Assembly: GCF_902686445.1 (NCBI RefSeq) | Contig: NC_062219.1 | Span: 143,512,057 to 143,576,056, forward strand | Direction of reading: 5' to 3' | DNA length: 64,000 bases | Source of the DNA: Sciurus carolinensis | Taxonomy: Eukaryota > Chordata > Mammalia > Rodentia > Sciuridae | Shown: piece after piece, positions 23,531 through 35,399 of the stretch | Numbering within the stretch: the stretch's first letter is position 1 | How the letters are laid out: every line of letters starts with the position of its first letter | Made by a program: the position numbers and the translations under genes | The notes under the pieces: generated by a model | The model's input: the letters and a program-made list of their open reading frames with translations, nothing else | Databases searched by the model: none | Told to the model about the DNA's origin: nothing

Positions 23531-23744
23531 ATAAACCATTCGATCCCAACTACATTTTAGCTTTTGTTGATACTGTTAACCAATGTATTCATCACTAGTG
23601 AATCTACTCATCAAAGGATGAATGCAAATTGCTTATGATAAAACATTTTTATTTATAGACATTATTAAAAGCAGTCAAATAAATGTGCCTTAATATTATT
23701 TTAATATCATAGAATACTTAATTAACACTTCATCAAATTCTAAT

Positions 23745-23970
23745 ACACATGAAACAGCATGGTCCTAAAATAAAAATAGGCACATCAACCAATGGAATAA
23801 ATTAGAGAGCCCCAAAATGAACCCATGTGTGTATGACTAGCAAATGATTTTTAACAAAAATTCCCAAAATACACAATGAGAAAGGGACCAGTTCATCAAT
23901 AAATGGTGTTGGGAAATTAGATGTCAATTGGGTGAAATTTTACCCTTATACTTACACTAGAAAGATATTG
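23745..23970 (+). mobile_element. Old L1 ORF2 fragment, sense
   Basis: The words ACATGAAACAGCATGGTCCT, AGGCACATCAACCAATGGAA, TAAATTAGAGAGCCC and TTCATCAATAAATGGTGTTG match a conserved L1 ORF2 region in order. Diverged, with stops; no 3' UTR attached. Confidence 0.75.
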
Positions 23971-25191
23971 TAAAAGCGTATGACATATAAGGAAAAACAA
24001 GAGATCTCAGCTATGGCCTTCAGGACTTCTGTACCTCCACATTATTATGATTTTATTCTCTACATAATATATATGCCTTTTTCCCCAATTTAACTATTTC
24101 ATGGTGAAATCATCAGGTTGTAGCTTCTCAGGGTTTCAGAGTTTGCAATCTTGCTACATATCTGAACTTAAGCTCAAAATTTGTCTCTTTCTGTTACCAT
24201 CTCTCTCCCACTCACACATGTACAACCCCTCTACATGCTTTCACCTTTGTGCAGGCTTCTTTTCCTGCCAGAATTCTGCCCACATCCCACCAAAGGCTCA
24301 AGATCCAGCTAAAACACTTTTTCCTCTGATAATCCTTTGGTGGAGGTCTCATTCAACAAATGAAGGGGCTATGAGGTACAGGGTACCAAGCTACAGAGAA
24401 AAGAAGTGGGTATGTGAGACCTCCAAGGAGATCAACAGATAATCAGGAATATAGACAAGTAGGTGAATAAAAGATCACAGCTGCTGGAGTAAGCTTTGGA
24501 GGCCACAGACTTGATCCAAATGGTCAATTCAACTACGTCAAGGTGGTCAATCAAGGAAACATTTAAAGCCAAGGGGATCATGAACCTGGCTCTGGGTACA
24601 CTACACGGGTATGCTGTGGTGTACACAAGTAAGTGTCCATCAAGTAGGGAGGATGTAAATGAGTGGATGTGGATATTCCTCACAGAGGGATCTGTATGTG
24701 AAGACACACGAGTTTGAAGCTTCCTGACGTGTTCGAAGCTGCAGGAAGTGGATGGGACTGGCCCAGAGGGGTAAGACAAGAGATCATTTGGGGAGGGTAA
24801 GGCATGCCAAATCCTAAAGGTTTTCTATTCATTCCATCAAGACTGGATTTTGTACTCAAGGGAATGGGGAGCTACTGGGGATGTTTACATAAGGTAAGAA
24901 AATGAGTTGATGCACATTTTTGGAAAATGTCTGGAAGGAGGATAGAGGAAGATAAGATTGGAGGCAGTGTCCAGCTTGGAGACTGTTTCACTTCTTTGGT
25001 CTGGAAATGACTAAATTTCTCTTCCCTGAATTTACATGGTGCTGATGGTCAGTACCTTTTATTTTACCATTTGACTGATCTCTTGTGATGATACTCCTAA
25101 GAATTCTCTCTCTACAGCTAAATTGAAAAGGGCTCTGACACTCCTTGGATTGTCTTTTGGTACTTGCTCCACTAATCTTCTACAAAAGGCT

Positions 25192-25194
<3 letters not shown>
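23971..25194. other. Anonymous DNA, possible L2 scrap
   Basis: No gene seen. About 24160-24330 has pyrimidine-rich words loosely like L2 ORF remnants, too weak to call. Opposed open frames at 24432-24779 minus and 24496-24717 plus show no domain. Confidence 0.4.

Positions 25195-25230
<36 letters not shown>
25195..25230 (+). repeat. (AC)18 microsatellite
   Basis: A pure AC dinucleotide run of about 36 bases. The open frame that crosses it only reads a Thr-His run. Confidence 0.97.
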
Positions 25231-25237
<7 letters not shown>

Positions 25238-26261
25238 CATGAACAACTCCTAGGACAGGGAGAAATACAGAGAAAACGGGTAGGAAGTGCTATTCATGGA
25301 CAGATTCCACAGGTCTCCACAGTGGTTTATAGTACCCAGCCACAGTGAATATTGCATACACTTATAAATAAGCTCTTGAAAGACATCGAATGGCTAGAAA
25401 CCACACTGGAGAGTTGGAATGTGTGCACATTGTGATTTTTTTACCCTTTGGTCATTTCTTCTATGTAACCTAATTAAATTTGTACATTTGCATATAAAAC
25501 TGCCTAGTCACCAAAACTAATACTTCAATTTTGACTACATAAACTATGACTTAGCCTTAAATGCATTTCCCTCCATCTTTCAAACTGAGCTTTTTTGAGC
25601 CTTATCAAACTTGGTGGTATTTGCATTTGAAAATATTTATTGTTTAGCTTGCAGAACATGGGTTTTATTCAGACCTGTTATCTGCAAGGACAAATTGGTC
25701 TCCACTGGATATATCATCTTCATTTAGAAAAGATTACATTGCAGGGGTGTAAAGAAAGAGGTAATATTTAGTAAAATTTTCTTGAGTGATTGGTATGTTA
25801 AAGAAAGGGAAAAGTCCCCATAAGTTGTACCAGTTTTTATTTTATAAATCATGGAATTTTAAGTCAACAATGTTGATTAAGAGAAGTGGCAGATCTCTGC
25901 TTTAAAATACGTTTTTCCCTAACCTGACACTTTTTCCTAGCCTAAGGGAATTAGTCCCTAAATTCTTGGTCTAAACCTAAACATAACAAATTTTTTCACT
26001 GACCTTCAAAACCTACTGCAAAACACTGTAAAATAAAATCTTGCATTGCTATGGTGATAGGTAGAGGTCTAAATATTTGTGGTTTTAAAATACATATGAA
26101 TATATGTGTCTACATGCTAGAAATTTTACCTAATTCTTTAATAATATGGCCATTTTATGAAGTTTTCTGTATTCTTCTGAAAAGGTGCATGTCTGTTATC
26201 ATGAACATTTTGACAGTCTGCCAAACTATAGTTAGAGGAAAGCATGGGTCAGTATGTACAT
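25231..26261. other. Anonymous AT-rich DNA
   Basis: No gene or clear repeat seen. Confidence 0.5.
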
Positions 26262-26352
26262 AGAGAAGGACAGGAAGGGAAAGATGAAGAAGGTGAAAGA
26301 GGAGAAGGAGGAAGAAAGTGAGAAGGAGAAGAAGAAAGAGCATTGGAAGAAA
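26262..26352 (+). repeat. GA-rich polypurine tract
   Basis: Nearly all purine on the plus strand for about 90 bases (GAAGGA, GAAAGA and GGAGAA words). Low-complexity DNA. It explains the Lys/Glu-rich open frame on the plus strand and the Ser/Phe-rich frames on the minus strand. Confidence 0.85.
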
Positions 26353-28274
26353 TGTTTTTCACAAGTGAAAAAAGTGGAGAGAAGTCCTTGGTCAGCAGAA
26401 GGGGAAATATCAGAGATTGAAGTATCACAGAAAATGAAGACCTCATGGAATCCACAACACGGTAGCTCCCCTTCACATCTGCCCCACCAGTTCTGGTGTG
26501 TGCTCATGGACTGAAAAGTTAGAAACTGAAAACTGCCTTTCCAAGACTCCCTTGCAGCTAGACTTTCTGGTCAAGGTCTCTGCTAGTGATCAGAGGCAAC
26601 AGGGGAAACATGAACATAGTATAAAGGAAAGTGGGAAGCCAGCAGCAACAGGTTGGGCGTCCACTCTTCTAGTGCAGGTGACTTAGGGGACACCTGGCTC
26701 TGGAGCCATCAGTCCAGTGGTGACTTCATCCTTCATCCCCAGATCATGGTTCAGGCCACATGCTCTGAAAGTCACATATTAGGCGGTGACAATCTGAGTC
26801 TTGAATTGCAGATTCGTTTAGGACAATGGCTTCCTGATTCCCCAAAATTTTAATAGTGGAAGAAATAGGGCTTGCTCTTCTAGTATCTCATTTTCTGTTT
26901 TGAATCCTTTATTGCATGTAATAGGTAGAATCTTTCTGTCATCTGTAACTGAAAGCTAATAGACATCATTTTTACATTAGGGACCCTGAAGGAGTCATGA
27001 AAAAAAAAGGTTGTATCTAGCTTAGGGGATAAAACCTCACCTTATCTTCATCAGAGTACAGTTAGGCATGTAGGTATCAGTATTGGTAAATGTAGTCAGT
27101 TTCACTTTTCAAAAGTCAACTCCACTTCATCAGCAATTTTCCTAAACATAGCTCCTAATAGTGAGTTTGAAAAAATAAAGAAAAACTTGAGCAGAGTACC
27201 AGGTTAATGCTCACGGCGGGCCTCATTTGGTGGGCAAAGAGTGTGGTTGATTGTAAATTAAGAGGAAATTTGAGCAAATTTAGTTTCATACTTTATTACT
27301 AACTTGATCAGAAGCTGGAAATATGTGGAAAACATATTTCCACATATGGAAAACTGACATCAACAAATAAGCAGAAGGTTGAGACATCACAAAAGAGAAA
27401 AAACTCAAGCAGAAGATGCATATCATATTCCTAAAAATATCATCCAAAGATAAGGCAGAAACAGCAAGAACAAATAACTTACGCATGAAGACAAAATTAA
27501 AATATCATTATTACTTTAGATTTCAAAGCTTATGTTGCAATGAGATGAAAACATTTTATTCCACAAATGGTGTAAGAAAAATGGAGCATAGTAATTTCCT
27601 TAAAGTAGCTAGGTCACCCTGGAAGCAAATGACCACTTGCAGATATAATTAGATGTGTTCTCCACCATGTGGAACTCATAGAGAGAAGCTGGGCTAACAC
27701 TAGAGGAGTGGGTAGTAATTCTCCAACTGGGTGAATAGGAAATATGGGCAGAGCTCCCAGAGTTGGCTTAGAAGAGTTAGTGGCATAGGTACACATTTTC
27801 TGAATGTGCTGCTTCTCTCAATAGCAAAGGTGTGATCATGTGAGGATACGTTATAGAAATTAAAAATTTGCACCACTTTTTCATATAGGCTACGCAGCCT
27901 GGTCACTGAATCAAAACTGTGAGCTTTAACCACCCCTCCCTTCCTGGACTTACAGTGGGGTCCAAGACAACAGGTCCTTTCTTGAATCCAGGGGCATTGA
28001 CTCTTAAGAGATCATTGTAGTTTCGTGCCCTCTGGTTTTAATTTAAAGCCTGTAGAGGTAGATAGGTAGATAGGTAGGAAGGAAGACAGATAACAGATAG
28101 GCTTCTCCAAGGCACTTATGAAGTGAAAATTCAAAATTCAGTTTGCAAAATAATACATAGGGGACAATCTCCATTTAGAAAAAAGAGAAAAACTGTATGT
28201 CTCTGGTGTATGGTTGTGTTTGTGCTATAATGAATAGAAAATAGAATGAAAGACTGCAAAAATACATAATGAAC
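26353..28274. other. Anonymous DNA
   Basis: No gene seen. A perfect 11-bp inverted repeat (ATATGTGGAAA at 27321-27331, complement at 27337-27347) and a degenerate TAGG/GGAA/CAGA tract (about 28055-28100) are present. Short frames (27286-27486 minus, 27700-27933 minus) are unremarkable. Confidence 0.5.
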
Positions 28275-28353
28275 TTTTTTTTTTTTTTTTTTTTTTTTTG
28301 CGGTACTGAGAATTTAACCCAGGGTACCCTACCATGAGCCACACCCCAGTCCT
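28275..28353 (-). mobile_element. SINE right (ID-like) monomer, antisense, with long T tract
   Basis: A T25 run (28275-28299) is followed by GCGGTACTGAGAATTTAACC, then ACCATGAGCCACACCCC. This is the antisense of the ID-like half of the dimeric SINE (…GGGGTGTGGCTCA… GGGTTCAATCCCCAGTACC). Only the 3' half is present. Confidence 0.8.
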
Positions 28354-28840
28354 TTGGTTTTCTCTCTCTTTTGCAAGAAAACTGGAATCATCTTTGACTC
28401 CCCATCCACCTAGATCTAATTACTCACCAAGCCCTTTCTATACTGCCTTCTTCTAAACTTTAGATTTCAGGAAATGACCATCCCCACATCCAGCCTAGGC
28501 AACCACGCACATCACTTCAGCTTTGAGCATCCATTCTGCATGGTCTCACTAATTCTAATTGTGTTCCTCCATACCTGCAGCTCCTCCAGGGCAGGGATTA
28601 CAATTTATTCACTCTTATAAGCTCCCTGATATAAGAAAATCAATTGACTCTTATTTGTGTATTTTTAGAAACTGGTGAAATGCCTTAAACATAGCTGAAG
28701 TTCAGAGTAGGAACTTTGGAATAGGACAGACTTGACTTCAGAGTTTGGTCTGTCACTTACTATTAGGTCTGTACAGGACTGGCTACATATGAAAATGCCA
28801 TTCTGGATGCAGGAGGTACTGGCTATGGTCTGTGGGTCCT
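28354..28840. other. Anonymous DNA with a weak L2-like piece
   Basis: Around 28570-28630 the words CTCCAGGGCAGGGATTACAA and GCTCCCTGATATAAG resemble an L2 3' end, tentatively. The first copy of the target-site duplication for the next SINE is at 28820-28834. Confidence 0.4.
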
Positions 28841-29064
28841 TTCTTTTTTTTTTTTTTTTTCTTTTTTGGTACCAAGGATTGAATTCAGGTGCTCTCGACC
28901 ACTGACCCATGTCCCCAGTCATATTTTGTATTTTATTTAGAGACCGAGTTTCACTGAGTTTCTTAGCGCCTCACTTTTACTAAGGTTGGCTTTGAACTCT
29001 CGATCCTCGTGTCTCAACCTCCCGAGCTACTGGGGTTATAGGTGTGTGCCGGTGTGTCCGGCTT
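28841..29064 (-). mobile_element. Near full-length dimeric B1-like/ID-like SINE, antisense, with TSD
   Basis: A T-rich left end is followed by the antisense ID-like half (GGTACCAAGGATTGAATTCA, CCACTGACCCATGTCCCCAG) and then the antisense B1-like half (GAGACCGAGTTTCACTGAG, AACCTCCCGAGCTACTGGGG, TTATAGGTGTGTGCC). Target-site duplication: TGGCTATGGTCTGTG (28820-28834) and TGGCTATGGTGTGTT (29066-29080), 13 of 15 identical. Insertion is at the 5' edge of an LTR. Confidence 0.9.
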
Positions 29065-29065
29065 G

Positions 29066-29442
29066 TGGCTATGGTGTGTTTGATTTCCCCAATGTTTCAT
29101 GTGCTGTGGTCTTGGTTCCCAGGGTGGCTGTGTTTGGAGATGATGTGAACCTTTGGGAAGCAGAGTTTAATAAGAGGTCCTCAGGTTAGGGGGTGTGCCT
29201 TCTGAAGGGAATGTGGGACCCTAGTCTCTGTCTTCCTGTTGTGGGATGTGGTGCTTCTCCACCCACACACACCTCCATCATTGCATCAGCCATTAGGTGA
29301 CACCGCCAAGGAGGGTCCCTCACCAGAGCCTGTGCTGTGTTATTTGAGTTTTTATCCCTCAAAACTATAAGGTAAATAAATCTCTTTCCTTATAAAGTCT
29401 GCCTGTCTCAGGTATTTCAGCATAGTAATTAAAAGCTAAAAT
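29066..29442 (+). mobile_element. MaLR-type LTR (MLT1/MST/THE-like), solo
   Basis: Sense words follow the mammalian MaLR LTR layout: TTCATGTGCTGTGGTCTTGG near the start, GATGTGAACCTTTGGGAAGC, a central GGGAATGTGGGACCC, and the typical 3' end AAGGTAAATAAATCTCTTTC with TCAGGTATTTCAGCATAG. No internal coding region is attached, so it is a solo LTR or a remnant. It carries an AATAAA within GTAAATAAATC, as usual for LTR R regions. Subfamily not determined. Confidence 0.7.
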
Positions 29443-29984
29443 AGAAGTCAATTTCCCCTTCCCACAAGACTGTTGCTCCCAACCAAAGCTGACAGATGAC
29501 CCCAGGGGGCTACTACCCAGGGCAGAGACTAGAGCCAGGCATGTGAGTCAGGGGAATAACCACTGCTGCCTTGCTTTCCCAACCCAAGAAACCCCAGAGC
29601 ACATGCCAGTCCCTCCCTCTCTCACCCTCTGTGTGTGCTAAGGTCCTGCAGGAAACTGATGGCAATGGTTGAACCTGGATTTCCCTTTACAGGGATCATT
29701 TCCCTGGTCATAGAGTGGCCACAATTCCAGGAATGGGAGCGGAGAGAAAGGCCAGTGGCACCCAGCTAGGTGATGAGAGATAGGACCATTCTCAGTCAGG
29801 GCTCCAAGTCTCTGGTACATGCTCCATTGTCCCCTTAAACAAAACACAAATTCATTGACAAAATAATTAAGAGTTTTGGGAGGAGACCAATCACAAAGCA
29901 TTGATCCTAAGCACAAGGTCCTTCTGAATGTGGGGCCCTGTTTAGCTGCACTGGTTCTAGCCCATGAAGCTGGTCCTGACTCTG
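29443..29984. other. Anonymous DNA
   Basis: No gene seen. The minus-strand frame at 29638-29916 has no recognisable domain. Confidence 0.5.
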
Positions 29985-30110
29985 TAGCCTAAGAAAAGTT
30001 CACCTAACTTCTCAGCATCTTCACCTGTAAGAGAGTTGTGAAGAAACCTACGTCACCAGGTTATAGTGAGCCTTAAGAAGTCACACCCTCAAAACTCATA
30101 ATGCTTAAAA
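29985..30110 (+). repeat. MIR SINE fragment
   Basis: CACCTAACTTCTCAGCATC, TTCACCTGTAAGAGAG and AGGTTATAGTGAGCCTTAAG follow the MIR consensus (cttaacctctctgagcc, tcatctgtaaaatg, gttgtgaggattaaa). Confidence 0.55.
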
Positions 30111-30537
30111 ATATTGACTCCGTCATTGAACCCCAAGATTTATTAGAAGATGCTTTATGTCGGGATGTGAAGTGTAGGAAATGACCAGGGGATGAGTTCA
30201 CATTTTTAGCCTATACTTCAACCATGGAATGGAAAATGGTTTCCATGCCCACCTCAAAGCTTGTGATCATCCAGAGCTTTCTGGAGCTCCACCATCAGAA
30301 TATGTGGAGATAAGATCCAGGAGCATAAGCTTCTTCCAATTTCCCAGGTGATTCAAACACAATTTTTCTTTTCGACATTTTCTTCTGGTCTTCAAGACAC
30401 TACTTTCCCAATTTTGCTACCCTTGCTTGATCACATATCTGTCCATTCATCCAAACTTTCATCCATCAGTCAGTAACTCCATCTCTTATTTTTGCAAAGC
30501 ATCTCAAAGTAGATTGCACACACCATTGTACTTCGTC

Positions 30538-30560
30538 CCTGAAGTACTTCGTACTTCAGG
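30538..30560. repeat. 10-bp perfect hairpin with 3-base loop
   Basis: CCTGAAGTAC (30538-30547) is followed by its exact reverse complement GTACTTCAGG (30551-30560). A nearby direct copy of GTACTTCGT suggests a small local rearrangement. Confidence 0.85.
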
Positions 30561-30589
30561 TACATACCATTGGAGTTCAGTATTGTTCA

Positions 30590-31690
30590 CAGAGCTTCTT
30601 TTTTCTTTAGAGGTAAATTTACATATGATGAAGAGGACATATGTCAAGGACACAATTACTAAACCTGTCTGATGCATATACCTCTGGAATCTAAACTTGC
30701 ATAAATAAATAGAATATTACCTTCACCCCAGAAAGTTCCTTATAATCCTTTCCAATAAATACCCATGCCCAGGCCCCCAGAAATAACCACTTTCTGGAAT
30801 TTTTCCCACAGTTTTACTTTCCTGTTTTAGAATTTCGTGGAAAGGAACCCTGTAAGGAACTACTTTCATAAAAGTTTCCTCTCATTCAGCATGTTTCTTG
30901 AGGTCCATCCATGTTGTTACATAGTAATTTGTCCCATTTATTGCTGAGCAGTATCTCATTATGTGAATATTCTACCATTTATTTTTTCATTATTCTACTG
31001 ATAAACACCCGTACTTTTTCTATATCAGAGCTATTATCAATAAATCTGTTGTGATACTTTTGTACAAGTCTTTGTGTGGACTTAGGTTTCTATCTCTTTT
31101 GGGTAAATACTTCATAGTGGATTGAAATGTTGGCTAATAAAATAGGAGTATATTTAGATTCATAGAAAAGTAATGGCTCTTTTCCCAAAGTGGTTATACT
31201 ATTTTATACTCTCCCAACCATGTCTGAGGATGATGCTTGTGCCTCATCCTCACCAGTATTTGGTGTTGCCAGCCTTTCAAATGGAAGTTTAACCAGCCAG
31301 ATAGATATTCAGTAATAACTCATTGTGGTTCTAACTTGCATTTTCCTGATAACTACTGACTCTTGACTACTGATGAAATTGGACAATTTTTGAATACTTT
31401 TTTACATGTTTGTTGGCCAATTAAATATCTTCTTTTGTGACCTCCCCATTCAGGTCTTTCGCTATTTTGAATGGAGTTCCTTGCCTCTTTAGTATTGAGT
31501 GATGAGAGTTCCTTACATATCCAGGATGACCCTCACTAGGTACACATCTTGCATGTCTCTCCCGGTCCAGGCTTTTCATTTCCTAATAGTAAGCATCCTT
31601 TGAAGAACAAAATTTTAAAATTTTGATGAAGTTCAGTTTTGTACTTTGCATGTATATCACCAGTGCTTTTTCTTATGCTGATTTTCAGGA
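30590..31690 (-). mobile_element. Old L1 (L1M-type) 3' half, antisense
   Basis: A long run of antisense L1 words in order: CATCCATGTTGTTACATAG, TATCTCATTATGTGAATATTC, TTTTGGGTAAATACTTCATAG, CCTCATCCTCACCAGTATTTGG, GTTGGCCAATTAAATATC, TTTGATGAAGTTCAGTTTTG. This is the classic antisense ORF2/3' UTR pattern of ancient mammalian L1s; stops and indels show it is dead. Confidence 0.8.
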
Positions 31691-32840
31691 ACACTGTAAT
31701 GCATTCTTTCTTCTTCTCTGAGCTTCTAGACAAACCATATTTGTGAAAACAGCAGCACAAGAGAACTTCCTCCATCCCATCCCTCCTCACTATGTGACGG
31801 CATTCTTCCCCATGTTCTTATAAAACAACTTCCAAAAAAAAAAAACAGTGGACCCAATGACCACCTGTTAAAGAAATCCCTCATACGTGTTGCCAGCATG
31901 AGGTGATCATCTAATTTAGAGAGCAGTTCATCTTCCTTTACGTCTTGTCATTCATATTCTTCAGAGGTACAAACTCCTTTCTATGTTTAAAATTTCCCCA
32001 AGATCAAGGTCACAGTTTAAAATCTTCATGGTTATGAAATTACTGAAGAGGAAGGGAAAGTACTGGGGTGGCCACTGCAAGTTCCTTAGGCATTTTTTTT
32101 TTTAATAGACTGTATTTAGAAACAATCATCTGCAGATCTTATAACATCTGACAGAAAGTCAGGCTGTCCGGGCATTATCTGCCATGAGAAAAAGCAGACG
32201 CAAGGGAAAGACACCTTGCCTGAGGCCCCGTGGGGAGCTTGGAACAGAAGCCAGTCCCCTATCAGGAGATCCCAGTTGCTCTGAAATTCCACCACCAGAA
32301 CAGGCAGAACACAAAAGAGAAACCCACTGAGGAGAGGAAATGTTTTCCCACAAAAGCAATTTCCTCCTATTCGTATTTCAGCAACAAATTTGTTTCCAGT
32401 TTCAGATGCCACTATTCAAAAACGACTTGTTGCCTTTTGACTATAATAGCGCCCCTCTCATTCTTCAATGATCTGCTTGTAAATATTTATCGATTTGGCT
32501 TGGCCTGTGGCCCCCCTCGCCCTGACTTCCTCGTGGCAAGCCCCCAACCCTGCCGGCCCTGCTCAAACCTGGACGGATGGGAGGCCCTTCACGTGGCCCG
32601 TGGGTTTTCTCCTCTGGACTCTGAGGTGCTATAAACATTTACAACTGAACTGTCAACATGGATAAATAAAGTACTGTACATTTTTACAGTTCACTCACCT
32701 TTATTATGCTTTGCATATTCTTGCACAGCTTCAAAAGATTTGCTTTATCTCAAGAAACTGAAGGAATAGATTAGATGGCTTTAAATGTATTATACGGTGC
32801 CAATTACACTAAAGTCCTGAAATTGTCCCATTCCTAAAAG

Positions 32841-32842
<2 letters not shown>
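31691..32842. other. Anonymous DNA
   Basis: No gene recognised. An A11 run lies at about 31835. The opposed frames around 32116-32634 overlap on both strands and have no recognisable domain. Confidence 0.5.

Positions 32843-32878
<36 letters not shown>
32843..32878 (+). repeat. (GT)18 microsatellite
   Basis: A pure GT run of about 36 bases. Confidence 0.97.
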
Positions 32879-32884
<6 letters not shown>

Positions 32885-32984
32885 TTCTTTAGTTAGAATC
32901 TGTTTTATTAATGACAGAAACAAAACCGTGATTAAAACTTCTGTCTTCCTCTCATTGGCAACTACTGTTGTCTACAGTTTGGGT

Positions 32985-33160
32985 TCCAGAACTGTGACTG
33001 GGTCTGATTTTCCTGGAGAACTCATTCAAATCAAATTGGCTGGGCCCCACCCAAGAGTTTCTGATTCACAAGGTCTCAGAGTAGGGGTGGAAATTTGCAT
33101 TTCTCACAGCATCTCTGGCGACGCTGATGTTGCTTGGCCCAGGAACCTAAGGCACTGATT
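32985..33160 (+). mobile_element. MER5A-like hAT-Charlie MITE
   Basis: GGCTGGGCCCCACCCAAGAG, TTTCTGATTCACAAGGTCTC, TTTGCATTTCTCACAGC and GACGCTGATGTTGCTTGGCCC follow the MER5A consensus order. Non-autonomous, no transposase. Confidence 0.75.
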
Positions 33161-33588
33161 TGGTTCTTTCTCTGAAGAACAGAGGACCTTTACTTCTCAC
33201 AGTGCGGATTTCTAGCCAGTAGTCATTTTATTCCTGTCTTACGAGCTGTGCAGAAGGCTGACACTTTGTCTTCACTGAAAGCAGGACTTGTCTGCAAAAT
33301 TAGGGAATAAGTGATTCTCACACATAGACAAATGCACACTTCGAGGCCCAGGGTGGGGTGGGAGGGCCAGTGGGCATCCTGTCCAATCTTGGTGGCTTCC
33401 AGTGGCATTGGGACTCTCCTCCTGTGGGACACCTTGGGAGAGCACACCAACCCATTCTGTGTCCACATCACTCCTTCCTCCTAGCCAGACACTTTTTAAA
33501 CTGCATTTGCAGGACTGTGTGGACCAGGAGGACTGACTTCTCAATCTAACTAGACCGCCAGGAGCCCCCTGCTAAACAACCTCGCACC
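33161..33588. other. Anonymous DNA
   Basis: No gene or clear repeat seen. Confidence 0.5.
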
Positions 33589-33684
33589 CACCTCTCCAGA
33601 CTCATCCTCACCCACCCCCAGAAGAGCTTTCTGCCCCACCTCTCCAGACTCATCCTCACCCACCCCCAGAAGAGCTTTCTGCCC
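33589..33684 (+). repeat. Perfect 48-bp tandem duplication
   Basis: Unit 1 at 33589-33636 and unit 2 at 33637-33684 are identical over all 48 bases by eye. Each begins CACCTCTCCAGACTCATCCT and ends TTTCTGCCC. The lack of any difference points to a recent duplication, a variable-number repeat, or an assembly artefact. Confidence 0.95.
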
Positions 33685-33849
33685 CTCTCTGCAGTCTGAC
33701 AACGTTCTGATCCAGCGTCCTACTTAGCACATGGTCTTGTACGCTTTTGCTTACAAATGTGAAATTCTATGCCACAAGGTTATGATCAATAAATTGAAGA
33801 ACAAAGCAAGATGGGTGGGCGGAGGTAGACGAGGGAAATCTCTACTTCC

Positions 33850-34180
33850 GGGAACAGCAGCCCCACCTTATCTGCAGTTTCACCTTTGGGGGTTTCAGTT
33901 ACTTGTAGTCAATTGTGGTCAGAAAATACTGAATGGAAAATTCCTGAAATAAGCAGTGTATATGTTTTAGATAACTTTTATGACAGTATATTGTTACACA
34001 GTTCTATTTTATTAGTAGTCATTGTTAATATCTTACTGTGCCTAGTTTATAAATTAAACTTTATCATAGTGTATATGTATAGGCAAAAGAGTGTGTGTTT
34101 GGATTCTACTGGTTACAACTTCAGGCATCCAAAGGACATGGTGGGATATGTCTTCTATGGATAAGGGCAGATTATTGAAC
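33850..34180 (+). mobile_element. Tigger/MER2-like DNA transposon MITE
   Basis: CCCACCTTATCTGCAGTTTC, TTTCAGTTACTTGTAGTCAA, AATGGAAAATTCCTGAAATA, CTTACTGTGCCTAGTTTATA then AATTAAACTTTATCATAG, and a 3' end with TTCAGGCATCCAAAGGAC followed by GGATAAGGG match the known pogo/Tigger-derived element layout. Short open frame inside it (33886-34164) is not a gene. Confidence 0.8.
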
Positions 34181-35399
34181 CCTTATTGTAAAGTTGGTCA
34201 GTGAGGTCATTAGGTGATTGGAGAAAGCACTGGAAGTTCCTCCCTACTGTGATAACCCAAAAGGTGGACACCCCCACTCCCCAGCAACAATAGCAGTAAC
34301 CCTGTGAATGATTTTACTTTAGGTCAAGGCCATGGATCCAGCCCAGGCACAGAGAAAATGTTAATAGATGTTGAGAATCAGCTGCGGGGTGTTGTGACTT
34401 GTTTCTCCGTCTGTGGGTAGAATTTGTCTAAGGTCAGACAATTCCTCAGACAAGGCACAGGGTGTGCAACGTGGCAGAGAGGCAGCATTTAAGGCAGGTG
34501 TATCGTGAGGTGAGGGAAAGGCAAGAGAAGGGGACTGACACCCTGGAGAGAGAGCACAGATGGGTGGTTAGGAGACTAAATGCACCACATCGAGTTCTTT
34601 CGTTGTTGTTGTTAGGCTGGGGGTGGGGCTTGTAGTATGGGGAAACCCTGGAGTGGCAGGTCACCAGGTCTCTGTGGGCCCAGTGCTTTGTGTAGCAGTT
34701 ACCTGTTTGGGGGAGTTTTACACCTGAGCTGTGTGTGAAGTTAAGGGCATGCATATTTGGGTCATTTTCCCCTTTCTGGCTTAGTTTTGGGGGTGAAGCG
34801 AGGAAGGTCATATAACGGTCAACCAACCCTCCCAGCAGCTTGTTGTCCCTGTGTGGCCTTGGGACCTGGATGCATGCACATAAACCTACAGAGACAGACA
34901 GCCTCTTTCTGGAATGTGGAAGGAGACCCGTAGTGGAGTCAGGTTTGGTGGAGGCTCCCGGCTTCCCCTTCTCCCACCCCAGCTCATCTGTAGCTAATCT
35001 GCCTACTTCACCTACCTCACAGAAGTGTAGAGTGTGAGCCCTTGTGCTTCCTGTGGTTCCGTGACGGAGGTGGCACTAGGCCATGAGAGTGGCCAGGGGC
35101 TCTTCTCTGAGGCTGAAGGACTCAGGCTGAGGAAGGAAGGTGAGCTAAGAAGGAATAGTGTTTGCAATGGAGTCGCTCGTCTTGGCTCACGGTGGGGGCC
35201 CAGTCAGGGCTAGACCAGTGAAGGTGCCCTTGGTCACAATGAGCACCAGGTAATGAATCCAAGTGCATTTGTCTCTTCATCACGTGTGAATGGGACTAGG
35301 CTATCCCTTAAGCAAAAACAAAAACAAAAAGTTTATTCTTGTCTATTACCTAATTTATCTTCAATATCACACAACATGTGAATGATGGATGAATTCATC
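34181..35399. other. Anonymous DNA
   Basis: No gene recognised. The minus-strand frame at 34446-34826 (about 126 residues) has no domain I can name. No repeat called. Confidence 0.5.

Noticed and set aside
25145..25348. Thr-His repeat protein
   Set aside because: Created by the (AC)n microsatellite.
26232..26514. Lys/Glu-rich protein on plus, Ser/Phe-rich protein on minus
   Set aside because: Both come from the polypurine tract.
33886..34164. Hydrophobic 92-residue frame
   Set aside because: Falls wholly inside the Tigger/MER2-like MITE.
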